Assembly: GCA_026394265.1 (NCBI GenBank)
Contig: JAPKYO010000022.1
Location: 1 to 36,202, forward strand
DNA length: 36,202 bases
From: Candidatus Bathyarchaeota archaeon
Lineage (GTDB): Archaea; Thermoproteota; Bathyarchaeia; TCS64
Reading direction: 5' to 3'
The translations under genes were made by a program, and so were the position numbers. Of the stretch, positions 15,785 through 24,593 are shown piece after piece. Numbering within the stretch: position 1 is the first letter of the stretch; every line of letters starts with the position of its first letter. The notes under the pieces were generated by a model, which was given only the letters and a program-made list of their open reading frames with translations, was not told the origin of the DNA and did no database searches.

Positions 15785-16939
15785 TTAGCGCTCGATATAA
15801 TGATTCGCGACCTTCTCGATGCCTTCGATTACTTTTTCGAGGTCGGTGTCGCTTAGATAAGGGTGCATGGGTAGGCTCATGATCCGCTTGGACAAATCCT
15901 CGGAGATGGGGCACGACTTCGGCTTGAGTAGTTTTTTAACGATGGGTTGCTCGGTGAGAGGCGCCGGGTAGTGGACGCCGCAGTCGATGTTCTCGGCGGT
16001 CAGTGCCTTCATGAACTCGTCGCGGCTGCACCCAATCTTGTCAGAGTCTAGGACCACGCTGAAGTAGCTGTAGCTAGGATTCGCCTTCGGGGTTATCTTC
16101 TGCGGCGTGACGCCGTCCACCTTCTTCAGCCCCTTCAGAAGAACGTCCGCGTTGTGCCGGCGCTTCGCGAGGAAATCGTCGAGCTGGGATAACTGGTTGA
16201 GACCTATCGCGGACATGATGTCGGTGATGCGGTAGTTGAGGCCGAAGAGGACGTGGTGGTATCTCCCGTCGTCGCCGTGGCTGCGGAGGAGAGAGCCCAG
16301 ACGGTTAAGCTCGGGGTCATCGGTTGTGACTATTCCTCCTTCGCCTGTGGTCATGGTCTTCGTCGGGTAGAAGCTGTAGCAGCTCAGGTTGGGCCACGAG
16401 CCGAGGTCCTTTCCACTGTACTCCGTGCCGTGGGCCTGGGCACAGTCGTTGATGATGATGAGGTTATGATCCTCGGCTAGGTCTGTGAGCGCCTTCATGT
16501 TACAGCTGTTCCCGAAGAGGTGGACGGGGGCGATGGCCTTCGTCTTCTTCGTTATCTTCTCCTTTACCTTCTCGGGGTCGAGGAGGAAGGTGTCGGGTTC
16601 TACGTCGGCCAGAACTGGCTTTGCGTTGCTGAATAGTATGGTGCTTATGGTCGCGATGAAGGTGAATGAGGGGGCGATGACCTCGTCACCAGGCTTGAGC
16701 GTGGACAGGTAGGCGCAGTGTAGGGCGGCTGTGCCGTTGGAGACCGCGTAGGCGTACTTCGCACCGACCCGCGCGGCGAACTTCTCCTCGAAGTCTTTGG
16801 TATATGGCCCCATCCGGACGTATGCCGACTTCAATATCTTTGTGATATCTTCGGCGTCTTTCTGGCTGAACGTCGGCTTAACGAGGGGTATTTTCTTCTC
16901 CGAGACGGGTTTCCCGCCCTCGATCGCGAGTTTGGTCAA
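15785..16939 (-). CDS. DegT/DnrJ/EryC1 PLP-dependent sugar aminotransferase, WbpE-like
   Basis: 384 residues with a fold-type I sugar aminotransferase pattern. NGTAALH binds the PLP phosphate. D165 in IINDCAQAHG contacts the pyridine nitrogen. K194 in SFYPTKTMTTGEGG is the expected PLP lysine. It probably transfers an amino group to C3 of a UDP-3-keto-hexuronate, the step between the 3-dehydrogenase (29339-30283) and the acetyltransferase (13416-13904). It starts with TTG at 16939 with GGGGAG eight bases upstream and a TATA-like CTATAAG about 10-17 bases upstream. Other DegT enzymes act on 4-keto sugars, so the regiochemistry is inferred from the neighbourhood. Confidence 0.9.
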   Translation of the reverse strand: MTKLAIEGGKPVSEKKIPLVKPTFSQKDAEDITKILKSAYVRMGPYTKDFEEKFAARVGAKYAYAVSNGTAALHCAYLSTLKPGDEVIAPSFTFIATISTILFSNAKPVLADVEPDTFLLDPEKVKEKITKKTKAIAPVHLFGNSCNMKALTDLAEDHNLIIINDCAQAHGTEYSGKDLGSWPNLSCYSFYPTKTMTTGEGGIVTTDDPELNRLGSLLRSHGDDGRYHHVLFGLNYRITDIMSAIGLNQLSQLDDFLAKRRHNADVLLKGLKKVDGVTPQKITPKANPSYSYFSVVLDSDKIGCSRDEFMKALTAENIDCGVHYPAPLTEQPIVKKLLKPKSCPISEDLSKRIMSLPMHPYLSDTDLEKVIEGIEKVANHYIER

Positions 16940-17000
16940 TGAAGGCTCCCCTTATAGCTACGATTAGTATGTGATGGCGCCTAATTGAATTTACTTACAC

Positions 17001-18233
17001 TCACTCCGCCGGGATAGGGGGCTGCCCCCTAGCCGCGAAGTAGAGGCAGATGAGCGCTGCGATGCCCGCGCCGACCATCGTGTACCACACGAAGCTGAAG
17101 GAATAGGCGTCGATCATCGCGCCGAGAAGGGTCGCCCATAGGGAGCTGATGCCGAACCCGAATGTGAAGAAGAGGCCGAGCAGGATATCCCGCTCCGCTG
17201 GGGATGCGCTCCTCGCGAGGTACGCCTGCAGCATGCTGCTCATGCTGAACGTGGTCATGGAGAGTATGAAGAGGTGGGGGATGAGCAGGAGGTTGAAGTC
17301 GGAGTAGAAGGTAAGTAGGAAAACGAACGCCGTCGTTGTGACCAGGGAGAACATCGCGATCTTCAGGTACCCCTTCCGGTCGGCTATCCTGCCCAGATAG
17401 ATTGTGCCCAGGACGCCGCCGACGGTTGCGATGCTGCTAACGATCCCCGCGAATCCGACGTCTAGACCCAGGCCCTTGGTCGAGTCACGCATAAACATCG
17501 GCACCCAGGTAGTCATCACGCCCATCCCGGTTCCACCCGAGATGAAGGCCTGCGCGATCAGTATCGGGACAGCGCCCTTCACCTTGAGGGCGGACTTGAT
17601 GTCGTCCCAGAGGCGCTTCCCGGATTGTGCCGCCGATATCTTGTCGGCCGCTGGCTCCCCCCTTAGCCCCCAGAGTGCTATAAAGCCGGTTAGTACGAAG
17701 CAGAAGGCTAGGAGATAGTAGGCTGACCTCCACCCCGCAAGGATGGCGATGCCTGATAAGAGAATGGGACTTATGATGTTCCCGATGTAGCCGAGGCCGT
17801 AGAAGACGGATAGCGCAGACCCGACGCCCTTCTTCTCGAACCTGCTCCCGATTATCGAACTGCTTACGGGGTGTGTACCCGCCTGTCCAACCCCGGCAAC
17901 CGCGTTCCCGGTTATGACGGCTTCGAAGCGGCTGGCCAACCCGGTCATGGCGCAGCCTATACCCATGAAGAAGTTAGAGCCGCTCAGCAGTAGGCGCCTT
18001 GAAACCCATCTTCCAGCGACGCTATAGACCATCTGCAGGAAGCCGCCGAGGATGTTGGCTATCCCGACCATCATGCCGATCTGCGTATATGACAGGCCGA
18101 GGTCCTGCCGGATACTCTCGTAGAGGATAGATGCCCCGGAGAAGAGGTGCTGCGCCACGTGGGAGATCGTGAGGGTGCCTAAGACGCGTTGCTCAGATTT
18201 CTTTGCCGAGTTTTCGTCGCTCAAACAGGTCAT
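17001..18233 (-). CDS. MFS transporter
   Basis: Permease of 410 residues with about 12 helices and a cytoplasmic N-terminus of about 20 polar residues. The second-half signature is clear as YLGRIADRKGYLKIAMFS. GVGQAGTHPVSSSIIGSRF in helix 4-5 resembles the nitrate/oxalate-type MFS branch, but substrate cannot be named. It is transcribed away from the RAM-domain gene across a 91-base shared promoter region. A TTG three codons downstream of the ATG is also a possible start. Confidence 0.88.
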   Translation of the reverse strand: MTCLSDENSAKKSEQRVLGTLTISHVAQHLFSGASILYESIRQDLGLSYTQIGMMVGIANILGGFLQMVYSVAGRWVSRRLLLSGSNFFMGIGCAMTGLASRFEAVITGNAVAGVGQAGTHPVSSSIIGSRFEKKGVGSALSVFYGLGYIGNIISPILLSGIAILAGWRSAYYLLAFCFVLTGFIALWGLRGEPAADKISAAQSGKRLWDDIKSALKVKGAVPILIAQAFISGGTGMGVMTTWVPMFMRDSTKGLGLDVGFAGIVSSIATVGGVLGTIYLGRIADRKGYLKIAMFSLVTTTAFVFLLTFYSDFNLLLIPHLFILSMTTFSMSSMLQAYLARSASPAERDILLGLFFTFGFGISSLWATLLGAMIDAYSFSFVWYTMVGAGIAALICLYFAARGQPPIPAE

Positions 18234-18295
18234 CTGCGAGGATAGCTACCCAGCCGTCGAGGAGGCGCTTAAACTTAACCTCCCCCCGCATCGGT

Positions 18296-18306
18296 CACAT
18301 AATGTG
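18296..18306. promoter_or_regulatory. Palindrome in the MFS / RAM-domain divergent intergenic region
   Basis: CACAT-A-ATGTG is a perfect inverted repeat with 5-base arms between the divergent MFS and RAM-domain genes, 63 bases from the MFS start. It is a candidate operator. Nothing shows which protein binds it. Confidence 0.3.
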
Positions 18307-18324
18307 CTCAGCTTCACTTAGAAG

Positions 18325-18591
18325 GTGTTAAAGGCGGAGAATACGTCATTAAGGGTAGTGATAGAGTTGAACACCGCATTCGTGTTGATAAACGCCGAGA
18401 TGGGAGCCGACTTGGCCAAGGATCTCAAGGCGATTCCAGAGGTGAAGGAGTTCTACGGTGTCTATGGAGTCTACGACTATGTCGTGAGGCTCGAGGCAGT
18501 CACCATGGAACAGCTCAAGGACGCCATAACAAACAGGATCCGGCGCATGGAGAACGTGCGATCAACCCTGACCATGATGGTCATCGACTAA
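18325..18591 (+). CDS. Stand-alone Lrp/AsnC-type RAM domain protein
   Basis: The protein matches only the ligand-binding RAM (AsnC_trans_reg) half of an Lrp/AsnC regulator: ALVLINAEMG-like start (AFVLINAEMGADLAKDL), the turn VKEFYGVYGVYDYVVRLEA, and VRSTLTMMVID at the end. There is no helix-turn-helix. Such single-domain proteins form octamer-like rings and are thought to bind amino acids or other small effectors, sometimes modulating full-length Lrp proteins. The GTG at 18325 gives 88 residues. GTG 18358 or TTG 18367 would start closer to the domain edge and are equally plausible. Confidence 0.85.
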   Translation: MLKAENTSLRVVIELNTAFVLINAEMGADLAKDLKAIPEVKEFYGVYGVYDYVVRLEAVTMEQLKDAITNRIRRMENVRSTLTMMVID

Positions 18592-18700
18592 GGGACCGCC
18601 ATCCCCATCAGTCACCTGTTCCGTGTTTTATAGCCCAGATTGCCCTCAGGTTTAAAATAATCATCGAGGGATTATTGTTGAAAGTAATCGGTGTATCGGT

Positions 18701-19855
18701 TTGAAAGTCGTCATCATGGGCATGGACGGGTATCTGGGGTGGCCCCTCGCGATGCACCTCAGCGCCAGAGGACACAATGTCTCAGGAGTAGACAACTACA
18801 GCAGGCGCAGAAACGTCGAGGAACTACACTCACACTCAGCTACCCCCATCAAATCAATGAGGGAACGTCTCGACGCCTACCAGAAGGCCACGGGTAGAAA
18901 ACTAGTCTTCCACGAGGGCGACTTAACGAAGGTCGACTTCACCGAGAAAGTCATCGAGGAGGAGAAGCCAGACTGCATCGTCCACCTCGGCGAGATACCC
19001 TCCGCCCCCTACAGCATGATCGACGTAGAGCACTGCAACTACACGCAGACAAACAACATCATCGGAACCAACAACATACTCTTCGCAATCAAGAAACACG
19101 CCCCTAAGTGCCACCTCCTCAAACTAGGCACCATGGGCGAGTACGGCACCCCGAACATCGACATACCAGAGGGCTTCTTCGAGGTCGAGTACCGGGGTAG
19201 GAAGGACACACTCCCTTTCCCACGCCAGCCCGGCAGCTGGTACCACCTCAGTAAGGTCCACGATAGCCACAACATCATGTTCGCCTGCAAGATCTGGGGC
19301 ATCAGGAGCACCGACATCATGCAGGGTGTCGTGCACGGCGTGGTGACGGAGGAGATGGTGAACGATGACCTGCTAACGCGCTTCGACTTCGACGAGGCGT
19401 GGGGCACGGCCCTGAATAGGTTCTGCGCACAGGCGGTGATCGGTCACGAGTTGACGCCGTACGGGAAGGGCGGTCAGACGCGTGGCTACATAGCGCTCCG
19501 CGACAGCATCCAGTGCATAACGTTGACGGTTGAGAATCCGCCGAAGGAGGGCGAGTACAGGGTCTTCAACCAGTTCGACGAAACCTACTCGGTGAACGAG
19601 TTGGCGGAGCACGTGGTCAAGGTGTCCGGCGAGTATGGCTTGGCGGCGAAGATCTGGAACGTCGAAAATCCGCGCGTGGAGAGGGAGGAGCACTACTACC
19701 ACCCCGATCGGGAGAAACTCCCCGCCCTCGGCTTCAAGCCGACGAATGACCTCGACACGGAGTTGAGGTTGACGATCCCGAAGCTTATGAAGTATAGGGG
19801 AAGGATCGAGGAGAAGAAGAGCACCATAATGCCGAAGATAAAGTGGAGAGGTTAA
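18701..19855 (+). CDS. UDP-sulfoquinovose synthase (SQD1/Agl3 family)
   Basis: 384-residue short-chain dehydrogenase that makes UDP-sulfoquinovose from UDP-glucose and sulfite. The family signature KLGTMGEYGTPNIDIPEG is present with T144. The catalytic Y181 and K185 lie in WYHLSKVHDSH, the same positions as the Thr/Tyr/Lys of plant SQD1 within one residue. The N-terminal VIMGMDGYLGWPLAMHL is the NAD-binding loop. In Sulfolobus the homologue (Agl3) feeds sulfoquinovose into the S-layer N-glycan. That role fits this glycan region better than sulfolipid, but both are possible. The start is a TTG at 18701. The stop shares TTAA with the convergent hydrolase gene. Confidence 0.95.
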   Translation: MKVVIMGMDGYLGWPLAMHLSARGHNVSGVDNYSRRRNVEELHSHSATPIKSMRERLDAYQKATGRKLVFHEGDLTKVDFTEKVIEEEKPDCIVHLGEIPSAPYSMIDVEHCNYTQTNNIIGTNNILFAIKKHAPKCHLLKLGTMGEYGTPNIDIPEGFFEVEYRGRKDTLPFPRQPGSWYHLSKVHDSHNIMFACKIWGIRSTDIMQGVVHGVVTEEMVNDDLLTRFDFDEAWGTALNRFCAQAVIGHELTPYGKGGQTRGYIALRDSIQCITLTVENPPKEGEYRVFNQFDETYSVNELAEHVVKVSGEYGLAAKIWNVENPRVEREEHYYHPDREKLPALGFKPTNDLDTELRLTIPKLMKYRGRIEEKKSTIMPKIKWRG

Positions 19856-21504
19856 CTCTTCCCAGTATTTCTTTTTTCGAGGACGAGTTTTTCAGCGCCG
19901 CCAGGACCTGTTAGAAGCCCGACCAGCTTGCCGTCGACTGCCTTCAACTCGACTTTGACATCGACGTAGTCCCTTACGCCCCATCGGGCGTATTCTCGGG
20001 AGATCCTGAAGGTACCCTGGCCGGTTACTTGACCGAGCTCGGCTCGGAAACCTCGAAGCGAAACGTATTCGTCGTTAGGGCCATTCACCGTGGCACCGTC
20101 TCGGCTTGCAATCCTAAGGTTGATGCTGTGGAAGCCATGTGCGTCGTAGTATTCTCCGACCCAGTCAGCGACGAGGTCCGCCCCCACATCGACCTTGGAC
20201 ACCTCGGGCTTGTATCTTCGGTAGTATGAGGTTTCGAGATCGATCTGGGCTACTGAGCCGTCCGGGGCGTATTCGAGTGTGAGCTCTTCGCCGTCGTTTG
20301 ATGCGCCGTGGATCCTGTACCTTGCATCGTCGAGTCTCTCGAGGAGGCGGTCGCCGAGGGTGAGGTAGCCGTTTGCCACCCTGATTGAGAGGTGGTTGGT
20401 CTCGTCACCGTAGATGCCTGTTAGCTTCTCCCAGTTGTCGGGTGGAGACTGTAGGCTCTGGGTTCTGACTTCTTCACCTAGGGCCATGCGGAGGACCGTG
20501 GGCGCGGGTGGCCTCCACCCTGAGCCATCCTGCATGTTGCTCAGCCAGCAGACGCCGAGCCTCTCCTCGGGGTAGAAGCAGACGTGGTTGGTGTAGTCTG
20601 GGAGGCCGCCCGTGTGGTAGAGCATGACGTGGCCGTCGTGGATCGTTCGGAACCAGGTTAGCCCCATGCCGCTCTGCGACTTGCCAGTGGGCGCCTGGAG
20701 TCTCTGCATTTCCTTTATGGTCTCCGCCTTTAGCAGCCGTTTCCCGTTGTACTCGCCGCCGTTCATGTTCATGGCGAGGAATTGGGATAAATCCAGCACC
20801 GTAGAATATAGGCTCCCTGCGGGGTCGGCCGGCTTCGTCCCGAGAACGTAGGGCGTGTTCGGGATAAGCGGGTTTTCGGGGCCTCCCGCCCGCTTGTACC
20901 CCTGAGCTAGCCTCTCCTTGACTATTGGGCTCAGCTCGAAGTCGCTTGAGGTCATATCGAGGGGCTTGAGGACGTGCTCCTTCAGGTACTCGTCGTATTC
21001 GACGCCCGTGAACTGCTTGATGAGGTGGCCTATGATTGTGAAGGCTGTGTTGCAGTAGGCCCATGCTTCTCCCCGTGGTCTAACCATCCTAGCTGTTGAC
21101 CCGATGTACTCCTTCATGTCGTCAGCTTTCTCCCCGAGGAGGTAGAGTGGGGGAACACGCGTAGGCATACCCGTGTAGTGGGTGAGGAGGTCGCGGATCT
21201 TTGGCTCGTCCCCCTTTATGTCCCTGATTTTAACATCTAGGTGCGTGTTCACGCGGTCATCTAGGCTGAATTTTCCCTGTTCCATCAGTTGGAGGAAGCC
21301 TATGGTTACGACGGGTTTCGTAACGGAGGCGCACCCGTAGATGGTTTCGGGTGTCGACTGCGCCCCCATCCTTAGGTCAGAGTAGCCGAAGCCACATGAC
21401 CATATTACTTCCCCGTCCTTGACGACGGCGACTGAGGAGCCCGGGTGCTTGCGCCCCGCCAGCTCAGCGGAGATGAAACGCTCTATAGCCCCAACGTTGA
21501 CCAT
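19852..21504 (-). CDS. Beta-lactamase-fold serine hydrolase (class C / D-aminopeptidase type)
   Basis: 550 residues. The penicillin-binding fold occupies about 1-365, with nucleophile S60 and general base K63 in CASVTKPV, Y150-C-N152 as the YxN motif, and HTGG at 297-300. The last 170 residues are beta-rich with no clear family. They resemble the lipocalin-like or DUF3471-type domains that follow many archaeal and bacterial members. No signal peptide, so it is likely intracellular. Archaea lack murein, so the substrate is probably a small peptide, ester or D-amino-acid compound. It converges on the sulfoquinovose synthase with a four-base overlap. Confidence 0.9.
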   Translation of the reverse strand: MVNVGAIERFISAELAGRKHPGSSVAVVKDGEVIWSCGFGYSDLRMGAQSTPETIYGCASVTKPVVTIGFLQLMEQGKFSLDDRVNTHLDVKIRDIKGDEPKIRDLLTHYTGMPTRVPPLYLLGEKADDMKEYIGSTARMVRPRGEAWAYCNTAFTIIGHLIKQFTGVEYDEYLKEHVLKPLDMTSSDFELSPIVKERLAQGYKRAGGPENPLIPNTPYVLGTKPADPAGSLYSTVLDLSQFLAMNMNGGEYNGKRLLKAETIKEMQRLQAPTGKSQSGMGLTWFRTIHDGHVMLYHTGGLPDYTNHVCFYPEERLGVCWLSNMQDGSGWRPPAPTVLRMALGEEVRTQSLQSPPDNWEKLTGIYGDETNHLSIRVANGYLTLGDRLLERLDDARYRIHGASNDGEELTLEYAPDGSVAQIDLETSYYRRYKPEVSKVDVGADLVADWVGEYYDAHGFHSINLRIASRDGATVNGPNDEYVSLRGFRAELGQVTGQGTFRISREYARWGVRDYVDVKVELKAVDGKLVGLLTGPGGAEKLVLEKRNTGKS

Positions 21505-21611
21505 GATACATCAACCAACGGGGAATTATCGAGGCGTCTCGGGATAAGTATGTTCGCAGGGGGTCTGTGACCGGGATGCTTTTTTCCGTGGAGGAGACTC
21601 TATGCATCTCT

Positions 21612-21627
21612 AGGAGGATCGTCGTTG
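21612..21627 (+). promoter_or_regulatory. Shine-Dalgarno and TTG start of the PAP2 gene
   Basis: AGGAGG (21612-21617), seven bases before TTG (21625-21627), is the strongest ribosome site in the window and settles the start, since no ATG lies near. Confidence 0.7.
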
Positions 21628-22308
21628 GGGGAGCGGGGCGGAGGGGGTTGGTCGAGGAGCCTTCTTGTCAGCGGCGTCCTACTGCTCGCCCTATTCATCG
21701 TCACCGACATCGGCGTGGAGTTGGGCCTATTCCAGGCGTTCGATGTAGGGGGATTCACCGCCGTGAACTCTCTTCGACCCCCCGCTTGGGTGGACTCAGC
21801 CATGGTGATCTTCAGTCTGTACGGGCGTGAAGTTGTGTGGGTGGGCTTGATGGCGGCCCTGTTTTTCCTAGGCGGTGAGGGGGAGAAGAAGGCCGCCCTG
21901 ACCATGGGTCTCCTCTTCCTGCTTTTGATAGGCGTAGGAATCATCGTCAAGGGCCTAGATGTGAGGCTTCGCCCATACGACGCCCTTGAGGGAGTTCGCC
22001 TCCTCGTGCCGAGGGAGTCGGACTACAGCTTCCCCTCCGGGCACACACTCATCGTCTCGGGGGGCGCAGCTGTTGCCTGGTTGACCCTGAAAAAGTGGCT
22101 GGCAGCCATCCTCACGGTTGAGGCGACGCTGGTTGCCTTTTCGAGGGTATACGTAGGCGTCCATTACCCCACTGATCTCGCCGGAGGTGCACTCCTCGGG
22201 GCGGGCTTCGCACTCATCCTCTGTTCAAATCCGGGCTTTATCGACAACATCTACGATAAGATTCCGAGCCGCATCAGAAAAGTGGGCCGAGTCTCACTGC
22301 CGGCTTAG
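21625..22308 (+). CDS. PAP2-type membrane phosphatase
   Basis: 227 residues with about six helices. All three PAP2 motifs are intact: K109-x6-R116-P117, PSGH ending at H140, and S173-R174-x5-H180-x3-D184. Such enzymes hydrolyse lipid phosphates. In a glycan region a dolichyl-pyrophosphate phosphatase that recycles the carrier is the most attractive role (inference), though general lipid phosphate phosphatase activity is equally consistent. The 3' end overlaps the convergent membrane gene by 15 bases. Confidence 0.92.
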   Translation: MGERGGGGWSRSLLVSGVLLLALFIVTDIGVELGLFQAFDVGGFTAVNSLRPPAWVDSAMVIFSLYGREVVWVGLMAALFFLGGEGEKKAALTMGLLFLLLIGVGIIVKGLDVRLRPYDALEGVRLLVPRESDYSFPSGHTLIVSGGAAVAWLTLKKWLAAILTVEATLVAFSRVYVGVHYPTDLAGGALLGAGFALILCSNPGFIDNIYDKIPSRIRKVGRVSLPA

Positions 22309-22767
22309 ATAGATGAGTATCGCGGAGGCCAGCGTCGTAAAGACGTCTGGCAGCAAGTTGAACAGGTTGAATATGTTTGTACCGTTGAATCCGTTAATCC
22401 AGATCATGATAGGGTTGCTTGTTATCGAGTAGAGGAATAACGTGGCGGAGAAGAGGACGAGGCAGAGGCTGAAGTTTGACCTCGTCTCGCGGTAAATGTT
22501 GTAGTATAGCGCCATCAAGTAGAGGAGGAGGCAGGTGTTAATCAGCGCTAGGACGGTTCTCCCCTCTATGTAGAGGGCGAGCATGTTGCTGATCTCCATC
22601 AACTGCTCGGGGGTCATCAACTCGAGGAGGGGACGGCCCGGGTGACTGAATAGCGAGTACAACGTATTCAAGGGACCCAGTAGCACCAGCAGTATAGCGG
22701 CTAGTAGCACGATGATGGCTATGGGTACCCACGGCTTCTTCTGCATTCGGTTCTCAGTTCCGTCCAT
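22294..22767 (-). CDS. Four-helix membrane protein paired with a wHTH regulator
   Basis: 157 residues. Predicted helices lie at about 14-35, 70-90, 97-117 and 133-155, with a cytoplasmic basic N-terminus (QKKPW). No recognised family. The start overlaps the end of the upstream wHTH gene by 14 bases, so the two are translated together. Archaea often pair an ArsR-like wHTH protein with a small membrane protein that may sense a surface signal or hold the regulator. That is the likely arrangement here but it is inference. Confidence 0.78.
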   Translation of the reverse strand: MDGTENRMQKKPWVPIAIIVLLAAILLVLLGPLNTLYSLFSHPGRPLLELMTPEQLMEISNMLALYIEGRTVLALINTCLLLYLMALYYNIYRETRSNFSLCLVLFSATLFLYSITSNPIMIWINGFNGTNIFNLFNLLPDVFTTLASAILIYLSRQ

Positions 22768-23077
22768 TGTTTTTCAACCTTTTCGCAATTCTATCCCAAA
22801 TCTCTACAAAATCCCCGTAGTTCTGCTCGAGGTCCTGGCTGATAAAAAAGACCTTGCCGTAATGCTCCCCCATTGAGGTGATGAGGTGGTTCTTCTCCAG
22901 CACGTCTAGGTGGTGGCGGATCGTCCTGTAGTCGACGCCTAGGAGGTTGCAGAGCTGGTTGGCGTTAAGAGGCTCCTTCTGTATGGCCTCGATTATCCTT
23001 CCCCTGTTGACGCCCCCTCTGGATCCCTCGATAAGCCAGAGTAGTAGTTGCTTGTAGGAGCGTCGGGAGATGGACAT
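22754..23077 (-). CDS. ArsR-like winged-helix transcriptional regulator
   Basis: 107 residues. The wHTH spans about 25-75: RGRIIEAIQKEPLNANQLCNLLGVDYRTIRHHLDVLEKNHLI with the wing SMGEHYGKVFFIS. The RTIRHHLDVL recognition helix is typical of archaeal ArsR-type regulators. AGGTGA precedes the ATG by several bases. It is divergent from the HtrA gene across 154 bases and may control that gene as well as its own operon (inference). Confidence 0.9.
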   Translation of the reverse strand: MSISRRSYKQLLLWLIEGSRGGVNRGRIIEAIQKEPLNANQLCNLLGVDYRTIRHHLDVLEKNHLITSMGEHYGKVFFISQDLEQNYGDFVEIWDRIAKRLKNNGRN

Positions 23078-23231
23078 CTCTTCACCTAGTGAGGGTTCGT
23101 TGTTTAGGTTGTTGAGGGGCTCCTTAAAGTTGACGCGTTGTGAATTGGGGGGAATTATGGTCTGATCTTGAAATATCGTTTATGAGCAGCCGGGTTCTTC
23201 GATTCGGTGGATAAGAACAGCTACTCTAAAC

Positions 23232-24593
23232 ATGGTGACTGTATTGACTGATGAAAACAAAGTCGAGAACATCCTACCTGATGAAGAAAAGGTAGAGGAA
23301 CCAGTGACCGAGCCGAAGGCTGAGGAGGGAAAGACGGAGGGGTCTCCCCCTGGTGCACCCGCTTCTGAGCCAAAGATTCAGGAGAAACCAGCACCACGCG
23401 GGGGGAGGAGTTGGCTCACAACTGGTCTCGTCGCGTTGCTCATCCTGAGCCTGGGAGTCTCAACATACGTATATATCGACAGCAGCAACCGCGTCAGTAA
23501 CCTGAGTGGGCAGGTTTCGACCCTTACCTCGTCGATTCAGACGCTTAGCGCCAGCCTCACTGAGTCGAATTCGAGGATAAACACTTTAAGCGTAAAACTC
23601 AGTGAACTGGGTTCCACCTCGAACAGCACTACGGGTAGTTCGAGTGATGTGACGCTGATATATGAGCGGGTGAAGGGCAGCGTTGTCTTGATCAAGTCGA
23701 CGCTCCCGCAGGGTACTGCTACTGGTAGTGGCTTCGTGTACGACACCGAGGGAAGGATAGTTACAAACAATCACGTGGTTGAGGGCGCCAACAGCATTAC
23801 GGTAACCTTCATCAACGGCACGATCGTTCCGGCGACGGTGGTGGGGACCGACCCCTACTCGGATATTGCAGTCATCGATGTGAACGTTCCCGTGTCGCTA
23901 CTCATCCCATTGAAGCTGGGGGACTCCTCCGCCCTCAAGGTGGGGGAGTCGGTCCTAGCCATCGGGAACCCCTACGGTTTAGCTGATACCCTGACGACGG
24001 GTATAATCAGCGCCACGGGGAGGGAGATGGACTCATCGAGCGGATACCCCATTGTTGATGTTATCCAGACGGACGCCGCCATCAACCCGGGGAATAGCGG
24101 AGGCCCTCTCCTCAACATGAAGGGGGAGGTCATCGGGATTAACACGGCGATACCGTCCTCGACATCGACGGGGATCGGTTTTGCGGTCCCGAGCGACACG
24201 ATCGCCCGTGAGATAAATAGCTTGATCCAAACCGGGACGTATGCTCAGGTCTACATTGGCATACAGGGTGTGGATGTCACTCCTGGCTTAATCACAGCCA
24301 TGAGTCTCCCCGAGGGGACGCATGGCACGCTTCTCACGTCAGTCACCAATGGGGGTCCGGCGGCGAAGGCGGGGCTGAAGGGTGGGACGACGTATCGCGT
24401 CGTTGATGGATCCTATTTACCGATCGGCGGTGACGTTATCACGGAGGCCGACGGCCAGACGATGAAGGGCATCTATGATTTTATCCTCTATATGCAGAGA
24501 AACAAGAGACCCGGCGACGTGATCGCCCTGACCATCATCAGAGGCGGGACGACGATGGTCGTAAACGTGACGCTGGGAACGAGAACGGGTTAG
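23232..24593 (+). CDS. Membrane-anchored HtrA/DegP-type serine protease
   Basis: 453 residues. A disordered acidic/proline cytoplasmic segment (1-58) leads to one membrane helix (about 61-82). A Ser/Thr-rich stalk with coiled-coil character follows (about 84-136). The trypsin-like domain has H181 (TNNHVVEG), D211 (SDIAVID) and S289 (NPGNSGGPL), and one PDZ domain covers about 340-450. It would face the outside and degrade or refold damaged surface proteins, perhaps the glycosylated S-layer. The long N-terminal cytoplasmic tail is unusual for HtrA. The stop overlaps the convergent dehydrogenase gene by four bases. Confidence 0.94.
   Translation: MVTVLTDENKVENILPDEEKVEEPVTEPKAEEGKTEGSPPGAPASEPKIQEKPAPRGGRSWLTTGLVALLILSLGVSTYVYIDSSNRVSNLSGQVSTLTSSIQTLSASLTESNSRINTLSVKLSELGSTSNSTTGSSSDVTLIYERVKGSVVLIKSTLPQGTATGSGFVYDTEGRIVTNNHVVEGANSITVTFINGTIVPATVVGTDPYSDIAVIDVNVPVSLLIPLKLGDSSALKVGESVLAIGNPYGLADTLTTGIISATGREMDSSSGYPIVDVIQTDAAINPGNSGGPLLNMKGEVIGINTAIPSSTSTGIGFAVPSDTIAREINSLIQTGTYAQVYIGIQGVDVTPGLITAMSLPEGTHGTLLTSVTNGGPAAKAGLKGGTTYRVVDGSYLPIGGDVITEADGQTMKGIYDFILYMQRNKRPGDVIALTIIRGGTTMVVNVTLGTRTG

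Noticed and set aside
19852..21504. True beta-lactamase or murein enzyme
   Set aside because: The SxxK, YxN and HTGG motifs define only the fold. The archaeal setting and the lack of a signal peptide make a murein or antibiotic role unlikely.
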